Of a stretch of 64,000 nt of DNA, positions 35,963 to 47,444 are shown piece by piece. The stretch lies in assembly GCF_048564905.1 (NCBI RefSeq), contig NC_132996.1:44378001-44442000 (forward strand), read 5' to 3'. The notes under the pieces are model-generated. The model was given only the letters and a program-made list of their open reading frames with translations, did not search any database and was not told the DNA's origin. How positions within the stretch are numbered: position 1 is the stretch's first letter; each line of letters starts with the position of its first letter. A program made the position numbers and the translations under genes. The DNA is from Vicugna pacos. Lineage: Eukaryota > Chordata > Mammalia > Artiodactyla > Camelidae.

Positions 35963-36090
35963 GGGGAGGGTATAGCTCAAGTGGTAGGGTGCGTGCCTAG
36001 CACGCATGAGGTCCTGGGTTCAATCCCCACTACCTCCATTAAAACAAAAAAAGTAAACAAACCTAATTACCTTCCCACAACAACAAAAGT
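35963..36090 (+). mobile_element. Camelid tRNA-derived SINE (Vic/CAM family), near full length
   Basis: The head ggggagggtatagctcaagt is followed by a pol III A box (tagctcaagtgg, 35973-35984) and B box (ggttcaatcc, 36017-36026). Then come the 'ccccactacctccattaaaac' junction and an A-rich tail with 'aaacctaattacc'. This is the family that marks camel and llama genomes. Flanks share an imperfect repeat (aaggtaagtgt / aaggaagtgt) which may be the target duplication. Same sense as LUZP2. Confidence 0.9.
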
Positions 36091-36099
36091 TAAAGGAAG

Positions 36100-37380
36100 T
36101 GTTATAGATACAAGTCCAACTTCTAAAGCAAATCTTTGATAGGGTAAAGGTGGGGTGGGCAAAAAACCCCTGAGAACTGCTGTTACAAATATCTGGGGCT
36201 TTCTTACTGCTTATTTCTGGGATTCCTTATATTGGGATGAAAGAGGTTGTGGACAAATTTTAGATTAGGCAAATGCTAGTTTAAGAATAGAGTCAAAATT
36301 GAGTAAAGCAAAATAAATCTAATGATCTGATCTGTAACTAGGCACAGATTTCTGGACAACGCAGATAAATCTGTATAATCTCAAGTTTCTCGTAAAAGTT
36401 ATTTTAAAATGTGTTTCCACTTTATATTATTCTCTTTGTTCTTATTATGCACTGAAGGATCTCAACAATTTTAGGCTAATATTTTTCTCCTTTATATTTT
36501 TCTGTCCCTCTTATGCAAACTCTATGTCTACTATATTTTTTAAAGTAACCAGACTCAGGGAGTAAAGTTGCATAAAAACGTATTTTTTATATTTAGGAAA
36601 AATCCTGGGTAAATTTATTGAACCTGGCCATTGGTTAAATGCACAGCTACCCACACAGTCTCTCCCACCTACCAGGAAGCCACACGCTGCCTCTACTTCA
36701 TGTTAGTCTAAGTGAGGAACAAAAGTTCAGCGTTAGTAAGTCCAGTGACTCTGGGCAAAGCAGGTTTGTAATTTTATACGCACGTTAACACTTGTCTCTA
36801 ACTCAGAATACATTTATTTAAGCCCATTATTAAAACTGGGCTCTTTATGACCCTGAATGTATAGAGGGACTTACTGATTGTTACTTTAACTGATTTACCA
36901 TTAATATATAAATATAAGTCCTGTCATTGAAGTAAATAATAAATATTTATTATCTCTCTTGATTTATCACAGAAAAACATAGCATTTAGATGTGCATGGT
37001 TTGAAGATTGCTCATTTTTCAAAGCAGAAGAATCCAATTATTTAAGATAAAGTTCAGTAAATCTATGTCTGTGTACTATAGAGCATTCTATTTTACAGAT
37101 TAGCATTAAAAGCTTGTTTGGCATTTAAATTTTGCCCATATTCTTTATCTTTTCAACAGCAGTGGAAATTGTATTTTGTGTGTATTTGGGGCTTGAATCT
37201 CTATGCAGGCACCTTACAGATAATATTTTAAAAATCCTGAAAAATATAATGTGATACGGAGTATGTGTGTGTAGGAGAGGCAAACTGTTCAGTCATGGAA
37301 TAATTTTTCTCTGAATACAAATAAAGTAACTTTTAAATGAGAATATTTAACTGCTAAGTCTTCAGAGTTGGCTAATTATA
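36100..37380. other. Intronic stretch without recognised features
   Basis: AT-rich sequence with no repeat family, exon or RNA gene that I can name. Confidence 0.45.
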
Positions 37381-37384
37381 GCCA

Positions 37385-37500
37385 CTGTAATATGATGTGC
37401 CAGACTGGGAGCTGTGAGACTTTCGCGTCACTTAACTCTCTGTGCCTCAGTTTCCTTGGTGCATATCTCAAAGCATTGTCGTGACATGAGTGTTACAAAC
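37385..37500 (+). repeat. MIR SINE fragment
   Basis: 'gtgagactttcgcgtcacttaactctctgtgcctcagtttcc' is MIR core sequence, followed by 'aagcattgtcgtgacatgag'. Confidence 0.7.
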
Positions 37501-37744
37501 CATAATTTTTCTTATTTTCCATGATAAGTGATATATGACTATTCTTATCTCCTATTTTTTTAATCTTCAGCTCTTTGAAGGGTATGTGAATGGTTTTTTT
37601 CCTAAAATCTGTGACATACTTCCAAGTAAGCAATTTTTCAACCCACATCTAGAAAAAGGCAAAACAGCCCCCAAAATGTTATTTTTATTTTTTTCTTCCA
37701 GAAGATTGGGTGATACTGATAATTTTTTATTGCATCATGCATGT

Positions 37745-37808
37745 CTTTGTATATGTGTATACATGAATACATATATATATGTATATACAAACATGCACAC
37801 ACATGTAT
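37745..37808 (+). repeat. TA/TG-rich simple sequence
   Basis: Alternating purine-pyrimidine run including atatatatatgtatata and a cacacacatgt end. Confidence 0.8.
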
Positions 37809-38294
37809 TCACTGTGGAGTTAGTAAAAATCACAGATTTCATTAGATGGAGAATTTGATATTATAAGAATTCACTGGCGACAACTTAAAAACTAATTTAC
37901 GTACTGATAACCCTTCCTTTTTTAAAAAAATTCTGGAGCATGCCTGCTACATTCTTTTACTCCTACGGCCTAAGTTTCTGCTGAGGAATCTCAGTCAGGT
38001 TTTTCAGCCTCCTTTCTTTCGTTGCAGTCTCTGTAGATGTCATGCCTGCTTCCCTCTGATTCGAGTGAATTTTTTCCTGTCCTCCCAGTTAGTTACTTGT
38101 TTTTCTTCTCAGTGTTCTGATAGCACAGAGTTTACTCCTCGTGGCTCTTGGTCCTAGCCTGAGTACAGTGATGACCGCGTTACTCCTTTTTCCTTAAGGG
38201 AGTGGCTACGCTTAGCTCATTGATTTGCTCTACATTATTAAGTATCCAGAGCAATGTTTCTAGAGAATGCATTTGAAATGACACTTGCTGTATT

Positions 38295-38690
38295 TCTGTT
38301 ATAGTCAGCTTGGCTTGTTCTACCCAGATGTGGATGAATGAGGTGACTTAAACCACAGACATTCATTTCTCACAGTTCTGGGGGCTTTGAAGCCCAAGAT
38401 CAAGGTGCTGCCTGTTTCAGTTCTTGAGGGCCCTCTTTCTGGACTGTAAATAGCTGCCTTCCAGCTGTGTGCTCATATGGTCTTCTCTAGGTGTGTTTTC
38501 ATGGAGAAAGGGGTCGGTGTCTGTCTTTCTTTGTCTTCTTTATAAAAGCACTAATCCCACCATGAGGGTCCCAACCTTCTAAATCTAATTGCCTCCAGAA
38601 GATCCCATCTTCTGATATCATTACATTGGCGGTTAGGACTTCAACATATGAATTTTGGAGGACACACGCATTCAGTCCATATCAGTGCCT
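38295..38690 (-). mobile_element. MaLR-type solo LTR fossil
   Basis: Reversed MaLR LTR order: 'gaatgaggtgacttaaaccacagacattcatttctcacagttctggggg', 'cccaagatcaaggtgctgcc', 'cactaatcccaccatgaggg', 'cttcaacatatgaattttggagg', 'cattcagtccat'. Broken, ancient, and better preserved than the copy at 26184-26558. No internal viral region is seen. Confidence 0.82.
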
Positions 38691-39129
38691 CACTTCTTGT
38701 TGGACATTTTCCTTATAAGTTAGAAAATATATATTATTGAGTGCTTATTAAATGCCTAGTATTTAACTAAATTTTTTCCATCTGTATGTCAAGACTATGT
38801 TCAGCAAGAGATGCAAATTAGAACTGACACAACCTTGACCTCTTAGAAATTTCAGCCTAATTTTCTATTAAGAGAAAACAAGAAAAATATGCAAGGGGTG
38901 TGTAGTAGATAGGGACTTTTTTTTTCTTTTGTATTTAGAATTCCATTTTCCAAATAGCTTTGATTTGAAGATAAAGACTAAGGAGATATTTGGAACCAAA
39001 TACACGTGAGATGATGTTTTTGTTATAAGATTATGTATTTTATTATGTAGAAAATATTGTTCCAACAGGAAGGTAAACAGCAAAGATATAAGCTAGGAGA
39101 TCTGATTTTCATTTTGCATAAAATGACTC

Positions 39130-39600
39130 AACAAGGGTAGAAACAAACCAGTGACAGTCTATTTCACTGATCCAGGCAGATAATAATGACCTGATCTATG
39201 GTGGATAAATGGAAATGAGGTTCCAGATATAATTGAGACATAGAACTGCAAAGACCTAGCAATTAACTGGGCTACATGAAGAAAGAAAGTCAAGAATAAC
39301 ACACAGTGCTTACATTTACTATCTATCTGTGATACAAAAGACAAGAAGAGCTTTTAAGGAAGAAACCAAATTGGTTTGTTTTTCAACATGCTCAGTGTTA
39401 GAACTCTTCCATGTTAGATGTCTTTCATACAGTCAAGTGTCCATATCCAACAGGTGTCTATACATTTGAATCTGAAACTGAGGGAAGACATCTGAGTGAA
39501 GATAAAGGATTTGGCATCATCACCGTGGAGAGCAACTACATGTTGGAAATAGATTAAATTACCTGATGAGACAAAGTAAAATGAAATGATACGAGGGTCA
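39130..39600 (-). repeat. L2 LINE body fragment
   Basis: Reversed L2 order: 'tgatccaggcagataataatgacc', 'gaaagaaagtcaagaataac', 'gtctttcatacagtcaagtgtccatatccaacaggtgtctatacatttgaatctg', 'ggcatcatcaccgtgg'. One of the longer L2 pieces in the window. Confidence 0.68.
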
Positions 39601-39775
39601 CAAAGGACACCAGGCAAGAGAAATAACTTGAGTATAGTTTTCTGTATAGCCTAATAGATGGGATGTTTATTAGGGGGTAAAAGAGCACCTCTTCCCCTTA
39701 TCTTTTGTGAGGTACTCTTCATTATACATTTGAGCTGAGAGCCATGATTTTCCCATGCCCATTTTACCAGTACCA

Positions 39776-39788
39776 AAAAAAAAAAAAA
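39776..39788 (+). repeat. Poly-A run
   Basis: Thirteen or so A in a row, with no recognised element attached. Confidence 0.7.
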
Positions 39789-39789
39789 T

Positions 39790-40215
39790 GCATGTCTCAT
39801 TGTATATATTTAGAATGGTGGATACTCCAGTGGTCTGCTGGAGACCACTCATACCTGCCTATAAAAGCTGACTGTTAAATTTTCATAAAATTTGTACTAG
39901 TCAGCTTTTAAACATAGTCATTATTAAATGTTAATTGCATACATTTACAATTAAGTAAATCATACTAAAAGCAAGTGTGGTAAATAATCAAAACTGCTAT
40001 ATTATGCTATTATCCCTGGTCTTGAAGGTCTGTCTTTTGGATCTATAGTGGAAATAAGATCTAATGGTGTGCTACTGATGCCTCTTTCCAACTTCAGGTT
40101 CAGTGCTATTACCTTGGTAGATTGAAATTGGCAGTACTTATACCATAGAAATTGGCAAGCACTACAAATTGGAGTCCTCTTAACCCAGAGTTAGTGAATA
40201 GCATGCTCCTGATTA
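39790..40215. other. Intronic stretch without recognised features
   Basis: Nothing identified. Confidence 0.45.
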
Positions 40216-40217
40216 GG

Positions 40218-40250
40218 GCGTGTTTGCGTGTGTGTGCCCGCGCGTGTCTG
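40218..40250 (+). repeat. GT/GC-rich alternating tract
   Basis: The run gcgtgtttgcgtgtgtgtgc then ccgcgcgtgtctg alternates purine and pyrimidine and is rich in CpG, unusual for this AT-rich intron. Confidence 0.7.
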
Positions 40251-40729
40251 TTAAGCCTTTAAGACAAGCCTACTGGGCATCATAGGTAATATACAAATAA
40301 TGTGTACTCGATACTAACTTATTTCTATCTTCTACTGTTTGTGTGGTAGAGCTGGTGCATAGTAAGTGCCCAGAAAAGGCAAAATAATTATCAGAAAATC
40401 TTGTTCAATGAATGGCACATTCTGGAAAACTAGTAATTTGTAAATAGCTATTGCAATGTTTCATTTAATTATATTCATTTTATTATAAAATATTAAGTGT
40501 GGCTTTATATAACTTAGAAATTATATAAACGTAGGAGGAAGAACAGGAAACGTTACTCAGAGGTTTACACTTTAAGGTGAAAAATATGAATGATTAATAC
40601 AGTAATGCTTTTGGTGCTCACAGCTGCATGACAGGGATTTAAGAGCTAGGATTCATTCTACATGAGTGTGGTTTTTCTTAGTGCTTAGCATTTCTGAGAG
40701 GATTCAAATAAATGAGAAAAATGCTGGAC

Positions 40730-41060
40730 AAAGCCAGATCCCAGGTTCCTCCCTTCCTCTCTCCTCTTCTTGCAGGACTGATTTCTCTGCAAGACAGGAT
40801 GCAGAGGAACCAGAGCTTAGCAGGCAGGGTCTCTGCTCCTCCCAGCCTTGGTCCCTCTGCCAGGATAAGAGCCAAGGTTTTGTGCCTCAGGGAGACAGCT
40901 GGGTTGTTGTCCCCTCCCCATCACAATTGTCTCTTTCCTAGTCCGAGACTCACCAGTCACCACATCAAATCAGAGTCCTATAAAAATAGAAAAGGCTGGT
41001 GTGTCTGTCCCGAGTGTTCCCACCAAGACTCTTTAGGTCCCAGGAGGACTTCTGCATATG
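40730..41060. other. Unclassified GC-richer segment
   Basis: GC rises here and keeps a 153-codon + frame (40712-41173) and other frames open by chance. A TATAAAAAT-like word lies at about 40979-40987, so an LTR remnant is possible. No exon signature. Confidence 0.3.
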
Positions 41061-41214
41061 TAATTAGGCTGTGTTTTTCTTTTACAACCAAGAAATCATG
41101 TCTAAAGGACATAAATGCAAGGAAAAAAAATTTTTTAAAGAGGGGGATAAGATTCACTCATCAGATTAAGTAAAAATATTTTTTCTACAACTTCCTAATT
41201 TTGAAATCTTGATC

Positions 41215-41375
41215 AACTACTCAGCTTCTTTGAGACTAATCTTAATGTTTAAAATGATGACAGTAAGCACCGGCAACCTCACAGACTTGGTGTGAAGATT
41301 AAATAAGAAAATCAACATACAGCATTTAGCATATGTAGTAGTGTCTGATACTTAGAATCATTCAATAAATGTATG
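41215..41375 (+). repeat. MIR SINE fragment
   Basis: MIR 3' half: 'caacctcacagacttggtgtgaagattaaataag', then 'gtgtctgatacttagaatcattcaataaatg'. Confidence 0.65.
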
Positions 41376-41379
41376 AAAT

Positions 41380-42060
41380 AAGTACTACAAGTATCTGGAA
41401 ACAAGGATAACACTTTGAGAAGATTTAAAGGTTATTTTGGTAGGATATTACTTTAAAACAAAAACTATCTTGTTGTTCAGTTGTGAGAATACAATACATT
41501 TATTCAAATAAGTACAACTACAGTTATTTTTAGCATTAAAGTATGGATGAATTGTCACAACACATTTAATGTCAGTGATCACAACAGTAAGCACCATAAA
41601 GAAAGGAGGAAATCAAACGGCAGCAGCAACGAGAAGCAATTCAGAAGAGCAGTGTAGATAAAGATGTAGAAACTGTGTTATGAAAACCCATTATTTCATT
41701 CCCACCCCAGACAGTTATCATCTTGCCTGCCTTTGTTTTTCTTTGCATGCAACTTGCTGCCTTGGATTTAGCTGAAGTTGACATTGGTAAAGGTCACAAC
41801 TGTGGTATCTACTTAATTGGACAAGGATGATTTGTTAATTTTTTTTTCCTGTTTGGTAGAAATGCCAAAGTCATTTTAGGGCAGCAGGCAACAGTGGTCC
41901 TATTCAGGAGTTGAAAGGCATCCAAGCGAAAATTGCATTTTGCTTGGTGCCCTGAGGTTTAAAGCAAGGTGGATTTGTATTTCTCTCTCTCTTTTTTTCC
42001 TTGCCAAAAAATCTATTGCAAAGTAATTTTCAAGAACTCTCAAAACAGTGCACCTGGAAT
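41380..42060. other. Intron without recognised repeats
   Basis: The less AT-rich part at 41590-41980 is non-repetitive by eye and is listed as a possible conserved element in the findings. Confidence 0.45.
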
Positions 42061-42064
42061 CATC

Positions 42065-42240
42065 ATAGACCAAAAGGTGTCAAACTAAACTGCGTTATTT
42101 TTAATCATTGGGAGCTTCTCTCACACCTGATGTCAACACTTTAGAATTCTCATACAGTCCAGCAGAAGTTCAGGCTAGCTTTGGGATTATTCAGAGCTCC
42201 CAGATTATTCCTATTTACAGCCAAAGCTGGGAACTACTAA
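42065..42240 (+). repeat. MER5A-like hAT transposon fragment
   Basis: 'ttgggagcttctctcacacctg', 'ctttagaattctcatacagtcc', 'tattcagagctcccagattattc' and 'aaagctgggaactact' keep MER5A order. Diverged. Confidence 0.5.
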
Positions 42241-42244
42241 GGCC

Positions 42245-43090
42245 ATTACTCTAGGAATAGGAAAGGGATCTAAGACGTACGCCTGGTCTTTTCCCAACTT
42301 TCCTGCTTCTAGAAAAGACTTCTCAACTAGCCCAGTTTGGGACAGATCTGTTGTATCAGCTGTCTGTCTTTAACTAACCATTTAGTTATCCTTAACATCA
42401 ACCAACTATTGGCATTCTCTCTATGCTACAAAATATACTCTGTATCTTTGTACATCCAGGATTATTGTGAGGATAAAAATGAATACATGAGTCTAAGACA
42501 TTTTTATGAAATAAAACATTATATCTAAGGAATTTTGCTTGGGTTTCACTTTGGGTCCTAGGAGGTCATAATGGCTTAAATATTTAATTACTTCCCAGCA
42601 GATATGACATATATGTGGCAGGGACGTTAAGTTAAAATTATATCATATTTTACATGTTACTTCATGAATATACATGTTAGATATGGACATAAATATTTTA
42701 AACTAACACTACAAATTATAAGATATATATTTAACCTGGTAAATATAAAAATTGAACCAATGAGGACCCTTCAATATTTCCCTTTTCTGACTGATGTGCA
42801 GGTTTGCACCCTGGAAACCAAATTCTCATAAACTTTCATTTATTCATCTTTGATACATGGATAATAAGAATATTACTTATAGAAATGAATTAAATATCCT
42901 TATGAACCTCTTTTAACATTTGCTAGCAAAATGGGGATATAATGAATTTAATCTTCCTGAAATTAAAGTGAAATAGGAACAAAACATTTTTGGTGGAAAT
43001 GTTAATTCTGTGAGTCTAGGAAGGCATACTGAAATTCAGAGAAAACACTAGTGAATTCCCTTTACGTAAAAGATGACCACCAGTTTCCAT
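42245..43090. other. Intronic stretch without recognised features
   Basis: AT-rich, no element recognised. Confidence 0.45.
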
Positions 43091-43095
43091 CTTCA

Positions 43096-44365
43096 TTTTT
43101 TTTTCTTTCACAACTGAGATTTTACTGGTTGTTCTGAGGATCAACACACCGAGATTTCAGTTTGTACACAATTCCTAACGTATGCACCGAAATTTCAGAA
43201 GGCATGTAGTTGTGATTCTTTTTCAAACAGTTATTCCACTGACTTTTCAGCCTGGAATTTGGAGACAGATTTTTCTTAAGAGTAAATCATGTATCAATAT
43301 CTTCAAATGTTGAGAAGCTGTTACATTATCATAAAGTATCCCTAACTCACAATTTAATATATACACTACATTCTCAAATTTTCAATCTTTCACAGCACAT
43401 TGACAAAGCTACTAGGGAACTGGACTACTGTCACCAAAGATATTACAGAGTACATGAAATTCTGGCAGAAAGATCCAAGATCAAGGAGTGGTTTTCTTGA
43501 GGAAACAGTTCTACTAAAAAAAACAACATGAAAAGGGAAGTAATTTAAAATGTTCAAGATATACTAAATGTACAACTATGACTCCAAATTGCCGTTGATT
43601 ATTCAGGGTGTTCTAGGATATAAAAAGAACTCCCCATCCTGTGGAATGCTAAACTGACACCCAAGAAAATCAAAACCCTCCATATTCAATATCCCACTGT
43701 TTTCTTGTTGTACTGAAAAAATGAACAACCAGCAAATGATTTCATCTCTTAAGAAAAAAAGCATTTACACTAAAAAATGAGATGAGCTGGGAGTCCCTCC
43801 TTCTTAAACATGTTTCTAGAACTATTAAACATCTTAGATTTACAAAACAGTTGATGAAAATATTTCTCTGGATTATACAAGAAGGGAGACAGGGACCACT
43901 GATGAGACATGATATATATGGTATTAATCAGACTTGGCTTCTTTCTTGCCAGCTGCCTCAGGGACTGGACTCACTTCTTTTTTAGTTTCTCTGTTTACTC
44001 GAGGTGAATCTTACAGTGTCTTGGTTAGCCACTTTGGTCTCTTTTCCTTTTTGTTTGCTCTTTTTTTTTTTTTCCTCTGAAGATTTATCCTTTCCTGCTG
44101 CCTCTTTTGGCTTCTTTAGTACACTTTTGCAGGGACAGGTTTACTTGATAAGCTTGCCACTCTCCTCTTGGACTCCTCAGTCACCGCCCCCTTTGAAGGA
44201 GCTGACTTTTGTCTTGGGCAAACTGGTGCATTGAGGGTGCCTGCAGTGCCAGGGTGCACCCAGAGACTCCACGGAGCTGGGCTGCCTGGCTGCTTTGCTG
44301 CTCCCTCTGCCGAAGGTGCTAGAATCCGAGGTGGGACAGGATAGTGAAAAAAAACGGATGACTAT
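43096..44365 (-). pseudogene. HMGN1P: HMGN1 processed pseudogene
   Basis: On the - strand, 44221 to 43924 aligns with the HMGN1 coding sequence: PKTKVSS at the start, KRRVASLSSKPVPAKV for the nucleosome-binding core (normally RRSARLSAKP), AAGKDKSS, KVANQDT and EAAGKKEAKSD before the stop at 43924-43926. The start codon reads TTG, an extra base near 44189 shifts the frame, and in-frame stops follow, so it is dead. The sequence is intronless, with a long HMGN1 3' UTR running to a poly-A remnant (T-run at about 43098-43106 on +). Some 5' UTR remains near 44230-44340. Both flanks contain tttccat, at 43085-43091 and around 44366, a possible trace of target duplication. HMGN1 is a nucleosome-binding protein whose mRNA is often retrocopied. 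Antisense to LUZP2. Confidence 0.9.
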
Positions 44366-44859
44366 TTCCATTTTCTCTTCCTATATTTTCATTAGAATTT
44401 CTTGGGCTCTTATCAAATAGTAATGACTTTCGTGGTCCCTCTGATGTAACAAAGAACAAGTTATTTTAAAGATGTGTTAGATTAGCTTCTAATTACCACT
44501 TTGCTATTCATAAATAAGTCACACTCTGATACCCCTCCGTTGATTATCAATCCAAGAGACATTTTAGTCTTTGACACTAGAAATTCTCGTTCAACTTTTC
44601 TTTTCTCTCTTTAGCTGCAGTAAAAATTCTTAATCCTAAAAACTCCATCTGCAAGAGATATTTTCTTATAACACTTGCAAAAGGAAAGGATATCTAAACA
44701 GAATTAAATCAACTTGCTATGAATATTTTAAGTTGACAGTATTTTTTTTTCCTTCTCCAAAATTATTTATTTTCATTTATGTTTATATCTTGCAATGACT
44801 TGGGATCTACCAAATTGTTTTTTTTTTAACAAGGGAAACCTGATGAAATTACAGTTTTA

Positions 44860-45300
44860 AGAAGGTAATTCCAATAGTGACATAGAGAGAAAGACTAGGA
44901 CAACAAGATAATAGAAGCAAACAAAATTGTTAAGAGAACAATAGTATATTCTTGGTAAGAGAAAATGAGACAGTGGCAGTAGGAAAGGAGAGGAGGGGTG
45001 GATTTGAGAAATGCAGAGGACATAAAATTGGCAGGAATTTGTGAGGAAGTGAAGATGAAAAGACTAGAGGATTCTTTTAAGGAAATTAGCTGTAAGGAGG
45101 GAGAGAGTGGAAAAATGCATGGAAGGAGTTCTTAGGATGAAGAGGGAGAAAGGGAACAATGCAGAACGGTAATGAAGACAAAATTCCGGAGAAGCATCCA
45201 AGGATGTGAATATGATCACAAAGTGAAGAGCTGGGTGTGGAGAGGAGTAGGGACATACCAGCCTCCGAGAGGGGAGATAAGTTGATAAAGGTGAATGAAG
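44860..45300 (-). repeat. Probable L2 LINE fragment, purine-rich
   Basis: The purine-rich + strand ('agtggcagtaggaaaggagagg', 'attctttta', 'gaagagggagaaagggaac') resembles the reversed L2 body in general order. Chance - strand ORFs at 45064-45425 come from the pyrimidine-rich complement. Confidence 0.4.
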
Positions 45301-46040
45301 GCATGGATAAATTTGGATGCAGATGGATGGGAGGTCAGAAAGGCTGGTACACACATGACCTGTATTTTATCAGTGAACATTAAGTCCTTACTGACTCTGG
45401 AGAAGCCCCTCGTCCCTCTAGACAAATGCCTTGCAAAACCTTATCTGCCTTCTGCCACATGCACGCTAACACCAATTTCTAAATTCCCTCCAGAGGACTC
45501 CTGTTAAGTATCCTGCTCTGTTTTCCAATCTCAGTGGCTGGATCAGGACTTTGTTAAGAGAGATGAAGTTAGGAAACAAGAGAACCAGTGAAATAAAATG
45601 CTGCTTCAAGCAGAGTGTACGATATAAAAGTAATCCTTATGTGGAAATATATGGAGTAAAATTAAAAATAAATTCAAAAGAAAGTTAGTAAATTTAAGTA
45701 TATTTAAGCCAATTTAAATTTGTAAATAAAAACACACTACAGGATTAAACTTACGTATGATTTACTCTCCATTGTACCAAAACTAACTTCTGAAAGACAG
45801 GACTAGGTTCTAATCTGCTCTGTCTAAATAGCATCATAGCCCATGTGGGGAGAAGCTAAAACTTACTTTTCAGTCGTAGGCTTATGCTTCTTTCCATCAT
45901 GGTCCTTTTGGGGCATTAACAAGCTGCTGTAGGTGGGCCCCCGGAGTTTTCTGGCTTCTCTCTTTAACATCGCTGTCCTGGAAACCCGTGTTGGAATCTG
46001 CCACTGAATGTCGGAGATCCAGTGCTAAGAATGAGGTGTG
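45300..46040. other. Intronic stretch without recognised features
   Basis: Nothing identified. An A-rich, low-complexity patch lies at 45650-45735. Confidence 0.45.
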
Positions 46041-46044
46041 AGAG

Positions 46045-46235
46045 TATAGATTTTGGAATTCAACAGACCAATCGTAAATCCTGGCTTCTGCCAATTATTT
46101 AATGTCCGTGTGAAATGTTGAGAAATTGAACCAAAGATTGTGATTATTCCTTTGTGAAGTAGATTAACAGTATAAAACAACATGTCTGACAAACTAAAAT
46201 GCTAAATGTATATAGCCTGATACACGGTACGTGGT
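46045..46235 (+). repeat. Possible MIR SINE
   Basis: 'gagagtatagattttggaattcaacagacc' and 'aaatcctggcttctgccaattattt' resemble the MIR head. The rest is heavily diverged. Confidence 0.45.
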
Positions 46236-46239
46236 ATAT

Positions 46240-46450
46240 CTAGTGTATAAGAGCATAGACTCTAAAGGCGAACTGCCTCAAGATGAATTTGTCCTCTGCT
46301 ACTTACTAATCAGCTGGATAACAAACGCAACGTCTTTAACCAACTCCTCACCAGAAACATATGGATAATAATACCATTTTCTTCAAAAGGTTTTTATAAG
46401 GCTACACTAAATATTATTATTTTCAGACTTATTTGTTCTAATTAAGATAT
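46240..46450 (+). repeat. MIR SINE
   Basis: 'ataagagcatagactctaaaggcgaactgcctcaagatgaattt', 'tctgctacttactaatcagctgg', 'tggataataatacc'. This copy follows another MIR-like copy in the same orientation. Confidence 0.68.
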
Positions 46451-46980
46451 TGTTGTGTCCATCTCTGGGGAAGTTTTCATCATAAAATTCTACACGGAGT
46501 TTAACAATAAGAGAATAATATGAGTGTTCATCAAAAGTATTTCCATGAAAGAACTTCCAAAAGCAATAGGACGTTACTATAAAAATAGCTTTATATTTAC
46601 TGAAAGTGATTGTATTCTTTGTGCCAGAACTGATGAAAGACCCAGAGAATTATTTGTCACCTTGACCCACCCTCAGTGCCCTGTGAGTTAGATTTAAATG
46701 TTTCAAAGAAAATGAGAGGCAGCGGCCTTGCTCTTCATCGCTGTATGCAGCACACTGATACTCAGGGTCTGGGGGACTCGTACACAGTGTTTCTGAACCC
46801 CCTAGAGTGCTGGTGTTGGGCTTCCCTGTGGTATGCGTGGTCCTCTTTGATCTCCTCTTTATGAATGTTTCCTGGGTGTCCGCAGCCACCTAACCTAGGA
46901 AGTTGTTCCCATCAATTATACCCTAAGAGCAAACTTTCCCCTCTTGTAGGCTATTGCATGGGTTACAATTTATGGTTCCA
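46450..46980. other. Intronic stretch without recognised features
   Basis: Chance ORFs on both strands at 46650-46890; no exon or repeat assigned. Confidence 0.4.
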
Positions 46981-46984
46981 ACTG

Positions 46985-47175
46985 CTCAATAATAATGATG
47001 ATGGTGATGAATTTAACGTGTGTAGTTCTTTATGGACATCGCTTGCTATAAGATGTTTTATTAGATCATTACAGTAAATGAAGCAGATTGTACCTGTAGC
47101 CGTTTTACTCAAAAGGGAACTTAAAACTTGAACCCAGGGTTCTTATGTCAAGTCCAGTGCACCAAACCACCCTCT
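46985..47175 (-). repeat. MIR SINE
   Basis: Reversed MIR order ending 'aaaacttgaacccagggttcttatgtcaagtccagtgcaccaaaccac'. Confidence 0.68.
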
Positions 47176-47264
47176 CAAAAAGTACATTGCTTAGAACCTC
47201 AGAGGTACTCTAACAAAAAGGATGGCACATTTAAATATGCACTGCTTCTTATGTTATCACAGCA

Positions 47265-47430
47265 AAAATGTTATAAAGCACTCGCTCTGTGATTGCTAAG
47301 GGCTTTGCACAAGTGTTCTCAGCTAAAATCAAGAGGAACGTTGTGAGGTGGTACTAACGGTATCCCGAGGTTCTAAGTGAGAAAACTAAGGCTTGTGGAG
47401 ACTAGAACCCATCCTAGGTCTCAAAACGAA
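47265..47430 (-). repeat. MIR SINE
   Basis: Reversed MIR order: 'gctaagggctttgcacaagtgttctcagc', 'gaacgttgtgaggtggtactaac', 'gtgagaaaactaaggc'. Confidence 0.65.
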
Positions 47431-47444
47431 GTCATTGGCAACTG

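Noticed and set aside
35963-36036. A tRNA gene
   Set aside because: The A and B boxes belong to a tRNA-derived SINE head; the acceptor and anticodon arms do not fold as a functional tRNA and the SINE tail follows.
40712-41173. 153-codon ORF as a gene
   Set aside because: Several overlapping frames are open on both strands here. The sequence shows no motif and no exon borders.
43782-44371. ORFs on + and - around the HMGN1 copy
   Set aside because: They are out-of-frame shadows of the pseudogene.
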